A stretch of 64,000 bases of DNA from JAFDZV01 sp035549015 (lineage in GTDB: Bacteria; Bacteroidota; Ignavibacteria; OLB7), in the NCBI GenBank assembly GCA_035549015.1, contig DASZRW010000043.1, forward strand, positions 1-64,000, read 5' to 3'. A program made the translations under genes and the position numbers. Shown in pieces: positions 8,432 to 15,600 of this stretch (its first letter is position 1; every line of letters begins with the position of its first letter). Under the pieces are notes generated by a model. It worked only from the letters and a program-made list of their open reading frames with translations. It did not search any database and was not told the DNA's origin.

Positions 8432-8836
8432 ATGAACAGACGAACGCTTTTCGCGACAGGTGTCACGCTGGCTGTGCTTGCGGCACTTGTCGGAGGACCA
8501 AGGGCAGGTGCACAGCCCATGAACAATGCCTGTTGCACCTTTACTATTGCGGCAAACAACACCATACCGGCCAACTGCTTCCCATTCAACGTCAAGACGG
8601 TCTGGGCCGGCGTTGGACAGACGAACAGTATTCCCGGAACGGGACAGAACCAGTTTCAGATCAACGGATGCCCTCCCGTTCCCGCAACGCTGGACGCCAT
8701 TACCATCAATGGAACAACGGTAACCCCGGGATCACCGGGAAACATCACGCTCGCGTGCGGGGTATGTGTGTTCGTTCACTGCACATATGACACGAACGGC
8801 TGCATCATCATTCACCTTTCCACCTGCCCACCGTAA
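8432..8836 (+). CDS. Small secreted Cys-rich protein, subfamily 2 (member b)
   Basis: A 134-residue protein with a clear signal peptide (MNRRTLFATGVTLAVLAALV..., cleavage expected near AGAQ) and nine cysteines in the mature part. It has the subfamily-2 signature NACC-x-FTIxAN-x2-IP-x2-CFP-x2-V-x-T-x-W, shared with members d (44403) and e (51704). The C-terminal stretch C-x5-D-x2-GC-x-I-x4-C recalls the end of subfamily 1. GGAG sits 8 nt before the start. It contains no T9SS domain and no recognised fold. The cysteine pairs imply disulfides outside the cytoplasm; the role is unknown. It stands alone between the amidase and the membrane-protein gene. Confidence 0.85.
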   Translation: MNRRTLFATGVTLAVLAALVGGPRAGAQPMNNACCTFTIAANNTIPANCFPFNVKTVWAGVGQTNSIPGTGQNQFQINGCPPVPATLDAITINGTTVTPGSPGNITLACGVCVFVHCTYDTNGCIIIHLSTCPP

Positions 8837-9128
8837 CGACCGGGCAATTCCGACCGCGTTTTCCTTCCCCGCGCGGACGTGCATGGTGGAGCGCGTCCGC
8901 GCTCCGGCGCTCCGCCGTCGCTGTACCCGAAATCCCTGCACCGGAGTCCACGCCCCGCCGGTCCGTCGCATCCGGACAGTGCCCGGCTCGCTATCTTCCC
9001 GGCTGAACCGCATTCCCGGCACGATCCGCATGAAGCGAGCGATCTGCACGCCGCCTCGGAACGCTGCGGTGCCGCTCCCATCAAGCTGTTCGGGAGATCT
9101 GTCCCACGTTCATGCATCGGCTTCATCC

Positions 9129-10244
9129 ATGAGCCCATCCTTCGCTGCACGCATTCTCACCGGCAATCGCATTGCGGCGGTACTCTATTTCCTCCTCTCG
9201 GCATATGTGTTCGGCATCTGGGTATGGAGCGCCGATACGAAGCCGGATGCGTTCAACGCCGATCCGCAATCCCGGATCTCCGATATCATTTACGGCCGCG
9301 CCCACAGGCCGTACGTTCAGCGCGCGCTGATCCCCATCATCACACGCACCGTTCGCGGAGCGATACCGGACGCCGCGGCGGACTCCCTCAGCGCCCGGGC
9401 GCAGCGCATGCCGAAGGTCAGGGAGGAGCTCGAGCGGCTGCATTGGGAGGGAGGGTTCCTCTCGGAATACCTCATCGCTCTGGCGCTCGCCTTCGCAAGC
9501 CTGCTCGCCTTCGCCTTCACAGTGCGCGCGCTCTGGACAACGTTCTACGAAACGGATCGATGGATTACGAACGCCGTGCCGCTCGCAGCGCTTCTCCTGC
9601 TCCCTCCGATCTTTCCGACCGGACCTCATTACATCTACGACTTCCCCGCCCTCCTCCTCTTCACGCTGGGCCTGGTTGCGCTGCTTCAACGCAGATGGCT
9701 GCTCTACTACCCGGTGCTCGCGATCGGGCTGTTGAACAAGGAGACGATGGTGCTCCTTCCGCTCCTCTTCATCCTGCTCAACCGCCACAGGCTTCGGTCC
9801 CGCGCCGTGCTTCTCCATATCGCGGCGCAGGGGGGAATTTTCCTTGCGATCAAATTCGCGATCGCTGCCGCGTTCGCAGGGAACCCCGGGAACACGATGG
9901 ATTTCCATCTCTTCGCGAACGTGGATATCCTGCTCCGCGGATATGGCATCGGCGCGCTCCTCGTGATCGGAGCGTTCGCCGGGCTGCTTCTGCACGACTG
10001 GCGGCATAAGCATCCGGACCTGAAAATCGCGGCGCTGCTCATCATCCCGATGCTCCTTCTCCTGTTCTGGGGGGGCATCATCACGGAGCTGCGCGATCTC
10101 TACGAATTGTTCCCGATCGTGTTGATTCTATCCCTTCATACGATTCTCTTCTCGACGATGAAAATTCGATACCGGCATTCGTTGCCGGCCTCCGATATTC
10201 CGTACGCCGACCGCCGGCCGCATATCCGGCCCACCAGTACATGA
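9129..10244 (+). CDS. Polytopic inner-membrane protein of unknown function
   Basis: A 371-residue protein with about nine or ten predicted membrane helices, beginning at residues ~14-33 and ending near 345. A soluble loop follows the first helix and contains DPQSRISDIIYG and RPYVQRALIP. A conserved-looking LLNKET sits between two middle helices. Layout and size resemble polyprenol-phosphate-dependent glycosyltransferase-like (GT-C type) membrane proteins, but no diagnostic catalytic motif was identified, so this is only a possibility. In-frame sequence extends upstream to 8766 but overlaps the Cys-rich gene and has no protein character; MSPSFAAR at 9129 is therefore preferred. Confidence 0.7.
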   Translation: MSPSFAARILTGNRIAAVLYFLLSAYVFGIWVWSADTKPDAFNADPQSRISDIIYGRAHRPYVQRALIPIITRTVRGAIPDAAADSLSARAQRMPKVREELERLHWEGGFLSEYLIALALAFASLLAFAFTVRALWTTFYETDRWITNAVPLAALLLLPPIFPTGPHYIYDFPALLLFTLGLVALLQRRWLLYYPVLAIGLLNKETMVLLPLLFILLNRHRLRSRAVLLHIAAQGGIFLAIKFAIAAAFAGNPGNTMDFHLFANVDILLRGYGIGALLVIGAFAGLLLHDWRHKHPDLKIAALLIIPMLLLLFWGGIITELRDLYELFPIVLILSLHTILFSTMKIRYRHSLPASDIPYADRRPHIRPTST

Positions 10245-10352
10245 TGATGCACCCCCTCCTGCGGGGCATCTTTCGCAGCGCATTTTCAGGCGATATATTT
10301 GCACCGTTGCAAGTCCGATAGAATTTACCGGCAAATTCCACCGGAGCATCCC

Positions 10353-10503
10353 TAAATACCTGCGAAGAGTATCCTGATTTGCTCTGAAGAGCACGTTGGG
10401 CCTGAGTTCTACTCAGGCCACATTCTTCCGATGACGATCGCGGAGTCACACTCCGCGATAACAGATAGAAGTGTCATCAGGAATCAATTCCCTCTGTACG
10501 TAG
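10353..10503 (+). repeat. Interspersed cloverleaf-like repeat A, copy 1
   Basis: This ~150-bp element is strongly conserved with 44820-44970 and 55838-55988, all in the same orientation. A closing stem TCCTGAT/ATCAGGA (10372-10378 with 10476-10482) encloses three hairpins: GCTC-TGAA-GAGC (10381-10392), GGCCTGAGT-TCT-ACTCAGGCC (10399-10419), and a 10-bp stem ATCGCGGAGT-CAC-ACTCCGCGAT (10437-10459). The ends TAAATAC and GTACGTA are imperfectly inverted. It may be a mobile MITE-like element or a structured RNA. No gene lies inside it. Confidence 0.9.
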
Positions 10504-10626
10504 ATCATTCATAATACCCACCGACGTACCGGGGCTTCGTTTCATGCGAACTGCCGATACAATTCTATTGCTCGAAAATATCCATCTCCCGACCACCTAT
10601 TCACCCTCGGTACCAATGGGGCATTC

Positions 10627-11015
10627 ATGTTGCAATCCGGACACCCCGGAACCGGCTCCGGTCTCCGGACCGCTTCACACCGCATCATCGGAATATTATC
10701 AACGATCGCATTGCTCATCGCATGCGGCACCGCGGCTGTCGCGGGTCCGGACATCCTGATTCGGGACAATCCCGGCGACAACGGATCGGCACCGAGCACC
10801 GGCGGCGGGAATCCGATCAACGCGGAGGTATTCCAGGTTCAGATGGGTGATGGTGGAGCGGGGAAGGTGATCCGGCGGCCGGATTTCGATCACGGCACGA
10901 ATCCGTCTGGGATGGAACAACGGCCGGCGGCACTCAGGCCTCGAACGGCACATACTTCTCCAGGCTCAGCACGCTGGAAGGCGCAACGGAGCAGCAGTTG
11001 AAGATCGTGCGATAG
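10627..11015 (+). pseudogene. Decayed, shortened T9SS cargo gene
   Basis: The N-terminal part has a signal-peptide-like segment (IIGILSTIALLIACGTAAVAG) followed by PDILIRDNPGDNG, a start familiar from secreted proteins of this group. After about 10855-10895 the recognisable sequence moves to a different frame: HESVWDGTTAGG then NGTYFSRLSTLEG and QQLKIVR, a FlgD-like / T9SS type A sorting-domain ending that stops at 11015. The original frame runs to 11001 with no recognisable protein. The whole is only ~129 codons, so an internal deletion plus a frameshift is the simplest explanation. A sequencing frameshift alone would not restore a normal-length cargo protein. Confidence 0.65.
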
Positions 11016-11090
11016 CATCCCGACAGGAAACGTGCGGCCGCATCCGATGCGATGGTCGATGCGGCTGCACATTCCATCGCACCGATTTTC

Positions 11091-12029
11091 TCAGCAATGA
11101 GCCCCCGCATCATGTGGGTGGTGCGGGGGCTCCGCTGTGATGCCGGCGGGCGCCGGCTCCTGCTCCACCGGTCCCCATGCTTCCTGGCGCCAGCCTATCC
11201 GCTTCGACGCAGCGGATGTATCGACCTGCGGCATATGCTCGCACACGAGCGCCAGCGTCTCGCCGACGAGGGCCTCCACCTCGCAGAGCGCCTCCGGCAT
11301 CGGGGCATGAAACAGCCGTTCCAGACGACGGCCGAGACCGGCGGGCGCAATCGTCATCTCCCCGATCAGCCGGCCCATCCGCTTGAATTGAAATGTCGTG
11401 AAGTAGAGATGGTTCAGCCCTGCAAGCACGCCGATGATGTTCTGCGCGCTTTCGACAAGAACATGATGGTACCAGACGGTGGCATCGCGCGTGGAGAACT
11501 GCCCCAACAGCCCCCACACCGGGAAGAAGTTCATGTACTTGCGCACCATGGCCTCGGCAAGCGCCTCGGGATACACCGCGGCGCGCTCCTTCCACTCCTC
11601 GATATACTCGGCGCCGAACAGCGGCACGCATGCGAGCGTTCCCTCCAGCGCCTTCTGCAACGGTGACTCCACCTCCAGCTTCACCAGCACCGTATCGATC
11701 GCATCGTTCCAGGCGGCGATGGTTGTGTGAACGATCTGCACCTCCACCCCATCGAGCAGGTAGGCCTCCATCACCGACCCCTCCTCCCGGTTCTCCACCA
11801 GCCACTTCCGCTCCTGCGCGCCCAGCCTGGTGCGAACGCCGGCAAGCCACTCCTCTTCCGGCAACCCATCGCGATAGTAGATGGACATGTCGATGTCCGA
11901 GTAATGATCCGCAATTCCCTTGGCAACGGAGCCGGTAACCATGGCGGCCCGAGCCAGAGGATGCACGGAGTGTGCGAGCGCAACGCGCTTCGCGAGGTTG
12001 AACAGAATGGTGCTTTCCGGGGTCATCAT
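11091..12029 (-). CDS. Nucleotidyltransferase-domain protein
   Basis: A 312-residue protein with an N-terminal MNT/polymerase-beta-type nucleotidyltransferase core. The motif GSVAKGIADHYSDIDMSIYY (~residues 32-51) supplies the GS helix turn and the D-x-D metal-binding pair, and VEVQIVH (~95) provides a third carboxylate candidate. The remainder is helical and resembles the C-terminal part of aminoglycoside- or lincosamide-type and other standalone nucleotidyltransferases; the acceptor cannot be deduced. Two adjacent ATGs (12029 and 12026) are possible, with AGGAG spaced 3 or 6 nt, so 12026 may be the true start. The last ~15 codons overlap a GC-rich hairpin. No resistance or toxin-antitoxin partner is adjacent. 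Confidence 0.8.
   Translation of the reverse strand: MMTPESTILFNLAKRVALAHSVHPLARAAMVTGSVAKGIADHYSDIDMSIYYRDGLPEEEWLAGVRTRLGAQERKWLVENREEGSVMEAYLLDGVEVQIVHTTIAAWNDAIDTVLVKLEVESPLQKALEGTLACVPLFGAEYIEEWKERAAVYPEALAEAMVRKYMNFFPVWGLLGQFSTRDATVWYHHVLVESAQNIIGVLAGLNHLYFTTFQFKRMGRLIGEMTIAPAGLGRRLERLFHAPMPEALCEVEALVGETLALVCEHMPQVDTSAASKRIGWRQEAWGPVEQEPAPAGITAEPPHHPHDAGAHC
11100..11131. terminator. GC-rich hairpin overlapping the 3' end of the nucleotidyltransferase gene
   Basis: AGCCCCCGCA (11100-11109) pairs with TGCGGGGGCT (11122-11131), a 10-bp stem with a 12-nt loop. It lies inside the last codons of the minus-strand gene and 85 bp past the plus-strand pseudogene. No T-tract follows on either strand, so termination is only possible, not certain. 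Confidence 0.4.
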
Positions 12030-12696
12030 CAGCTCCTGTCTTCGTTGAACGATCGGGCATCTACGACCGGCACCTCGACAAGTTGCGGCAGGCGGCACGG
12101 GATCCGGCGTGCGCACACCAGAGATCCGAACGAACACAGACGTCGCAGCACGAAGTTCCCGGAATCACGCCCCTCGTATCATGACTCCCCCGGACTTCGC
12201 TACGAAGCACTTTGCAGCGCCATGGAATCGGACCAGATTGTCGCATTACGCAACCGGCGGTTCTTACCCCGACGAATCCCATCTCCCGTCAACGGGACGA
12301 CACACCATCTCTCCGGAGGAGGCGCGGCTCCTATCGGATCACAAACGGAAGAGGTATCAAAAGCAGCGCTCCAAACCTGGTAGCGTGAAGAATAGAATCC
12401 GCCGGTTGGGAATACGTGCCTCTCATCCACGTTCATTACGAAGGAACGGGCGCGGCATCGCGCCGCCATCAACGCGAAGCCGGATGAGGCGATCCACCAC
12501 GATCGCATCATCCGGCCGTTCGCATCTCGATGTACATTCGCTCCGGGAACCGGTATCCGCCTGTTCACCGAAGCCCCAAGCGAGCGGCGGCCGGGATGGC
12601 CTGCCGCTCCGAATGTATCATCCATCGCGTCTTCGAACCCACGAGGAGCTCATATCCCGCATGGGACCCGGGCAGCCGCCGGCCTCGGCGCGCGCA
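12030..12696. other. 667-bp stretch with no supported gene
   Basis: Frames are open on both strands, but none shows a recognisable motif, signal peptide or ribosome site. It separates the nucleotidyltransferase start from the 3' end of the giant fibre gene. I see no repeat or strong hairpin here. Confidence 0.5.
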
Positions 12697-15600
12697 TCAC
12701 TGCACGCGCTGGCGCAGCTCCCTGTTCTCACGGCGCAGTGCCTCCACTTCATCGCGAAGGGTCTGCACGGCGTTCTTCAATTCTTCGATCGCATCGTGAT
12801 CGCCTGCCGTCCGCTTCTCCAGCGCCTGGATCGCCAGATAGGAGACGCCCATCATGTCCAGGTTGTTCACCGTGGTGTCCGTGCCGATCACTCCCACACC
12901 GTCGTTGCCGAACAGGCGGTGGAAATCCTGAGCCATGATGCCGTAGTGGCGATGGCCCGAGGGATCGGTGGTGTAGCGCCAGCTGCCGAGGGAGACGTCG
13001 CGGAACTTCCCGAGCACGGACTCACCGTCGATGGTGATGATGTCGGACTTGATGCGGCGGTCCGACGGAGCGGCCCACCCGAGCGTCACCTGCGTGCCGG
13101 CAATGGCACTGATCGTGAGCTGATCGCCAACGCCGCCTGCTGCTGCCGGCAGCGTGTACTCGATGTCGGCCGCCTGCGTCTGCGCCAGGAAGGCGGTGTA
13201 GTGCGCGGTTCCGGGGAACGCCCCCGTTGTTCCGTTCGGTGCGTAGAAGCGGAGCTGCGAGGCCGTGTTGCTGTTGTTTGCAAGCCAGATGTTGGTGTTG
13301 CCGAACACCGCAACGTTGTTGGTGCTGACGGACATGTCGTTGGCACCGGTGTTCCCGCCCAGGAAGCCGAAGCTGCCGGTACCGGAGAGCGTAAGCCCGC
13401 GGCCGCCGGCGATGGCCGAATACTGGGCACCGACCACGTTGTATTGCCCACCACCGATCGCTGCATAGGCGGCATTGCTCGAGATCTGGTTGTTCCGTCC
13501 TCCGGTGATAGTCGCGAACTGCGCCGCCGATCGCACGGCGTTCATGTCGCCGCCGCCGATGAAGGAATTCTGTGCGTTGGTTTCGATGGTATCGTGTGTT
13601 CCACCGGCGAGCGTCGAGCTCAGGGCATTCGAGTAGTTCTGTTCGCCGCCGCCGATCGTGCTCCAACGTCCGCCAACATCGATGACATTCTGCATGCCGC
13701 CGCCGATCGTGGTACGGTATGCGCCCGCGTTGATCCTGTTCTGCTCACCGCCGCCGATCGTTGCACGATCAGAGCCGGTGCCGATCTCGTTGTCGTAGCC
13801 GCCGCCGATCGTGCTCCTCGTTGCGCTCGAGCGGATGGCGTTGGTCGTGCCGCCGCCGATCGTCGAGTACGGTGCCGAGGCTTCGATCGTATCGATCGTA
13901 CCGCCGCCGATCAGCGATTCGAACGAGCTGTTGCCAATGTTGTTGTTGCTGCCGCCGCCGATCACGGAGAACTGCGACGATGTGCCGAGGGCGTTGCCGT
14001 TGCCGCCGGCGATCACCGACGTATGAGAGCTGAGCGCGTTGTTCGTGCCGCCGCTGACGGTGCAGCCGAAGGAGCCGGTGTTGATCTTGTTGTTGAAACC
14101 GCCGGCGATGGTTGTATGGTCGCCCGAGACGATCACGTTCCCCAGGCCGCCGCCGATCGTGCCGTTCCCTGCGCTCGCCGTAATCGAGTTGCTGACGCCG
14201 CCGGCAATCGTTGCGTTGATGGAGCTTGCGCCGATCGTATTCCTGTTGCCGCCGCTGATGGTTCCGTAGTTCGAGGAGATGGAGTGGGAATTGCCGTTGG
14301 ACCCGCCGCCGGCAATCGTTGCAGAGACCACGCCCGCCGCCACGCTGTTGGAACGGTAGCCGCCGATGATGTTCGCGCTGGTGGCGTTCGGCTCGTACCG
14401 CATCACCCGGCCGCGGCCGTCCGTGCCGCTGGATACGCCGTCGCCCACGTGGAACTCGATCGCCTGATCGTCCGTGGTTCCCACGAAGTTGGTGCCGGGA
14501 GTGGTCCCCGCGTTGCCGGTGAGCCCCCAGGCCGTCGACCCGGTGTTGTCCGTAGCCCAGTCCAGCGTAATCGTGCTGCCGGCAACGGTCTTCACCTTCA
14601 GCACGTCACCCGCGATGCCGGCAGTGTCCGGCAGAACGTAGTTGATGTCCGCGATCTGCGCCTGCGCCTGGAAGGAGGAGTAGTTTGCCGTGTTGGGGAA
14701 CGCTCCGGCCGTGTTGTACGGCTCGTAGAATCGTGCCTGCGAGGCCGTGTTGTTGTTGTTCGCCAGCCAGAGCGCGGTATTGCCGAGCACTGCCACGTTG
14801 TTGGTTGCAACCTGCATGTCGTTGGTGCCGGTGTTCGCACCCAGGAAGCCGAAGCTGCCGGTGCCGGAGAGCGTAAGCCCGCGGCCGCCGGCGATCGTGG
14901 AGCGCGCGCCGCTCACCACGTTGCTCTGGCCACCCGAGATCGTGCCCAACGATGCGCTGACAGTGTTGCTGGTGCCACCCGAGATCGTGCCCAACGATGC
15001 ACTGACAGTGTTGCTGGTGCCGCCCGAGATGGTGGCGTTGCCTGCCGACGTACTGATCGCATTGCTCTGGCCGCCCGAGATCGTGGAGCTTCCGGCCGAT
15101 GTGCTGATGGAGTTGGTGTTGCCGCCGCCGATCACACTGTTGCTGGAACTGGTGCTGATCGTGTTGCTCGTACCGCCGGAGACGGTGCTGTTGGTGGAGC
15201 CGATAGCGTTATTGCTGCCGCCGCCGATGGTACTTGTGTTGGAGTTCTTGTTGACGACGTTCTGGAAGCCGCCGCCTACCGTGGAGATCGTGGAGCCCGT
15301 GTCGATCGTGTTGCTCATGCCACCCGCGATCGTCGATCGATCGGAATTAAACCGGATCGTGTTGCCGTAACCGCCCGCTATCGTGCTGTTGCCGGAACTT
15401 CCCTCGATGCCGTTGAAGGAGCCGCCCCCAACCGTACCGCGCACGGAGCCGTTGCCGATGCTGTTTCCTTCGCCCGCGCCGATGGATGACTCGTAGGCGT
15501 TGTCGATGATCTTGTTGTTGTGGCCGCCCGCGATCTTCGTCCAACGCGCATTGGTGCCGATCGCGTTGCCGTCGCCGCCGCCGATCACGCTGGTGTTCGA

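Noticed and set aside
12109..15489. Plus-strand 1126-codon open frame
   Set aside because: It is the antisense shadow of the giant fibre gene; its composition is Arg/Ala/Asp repeats mirroring the sense repeats, with no domain or signal.
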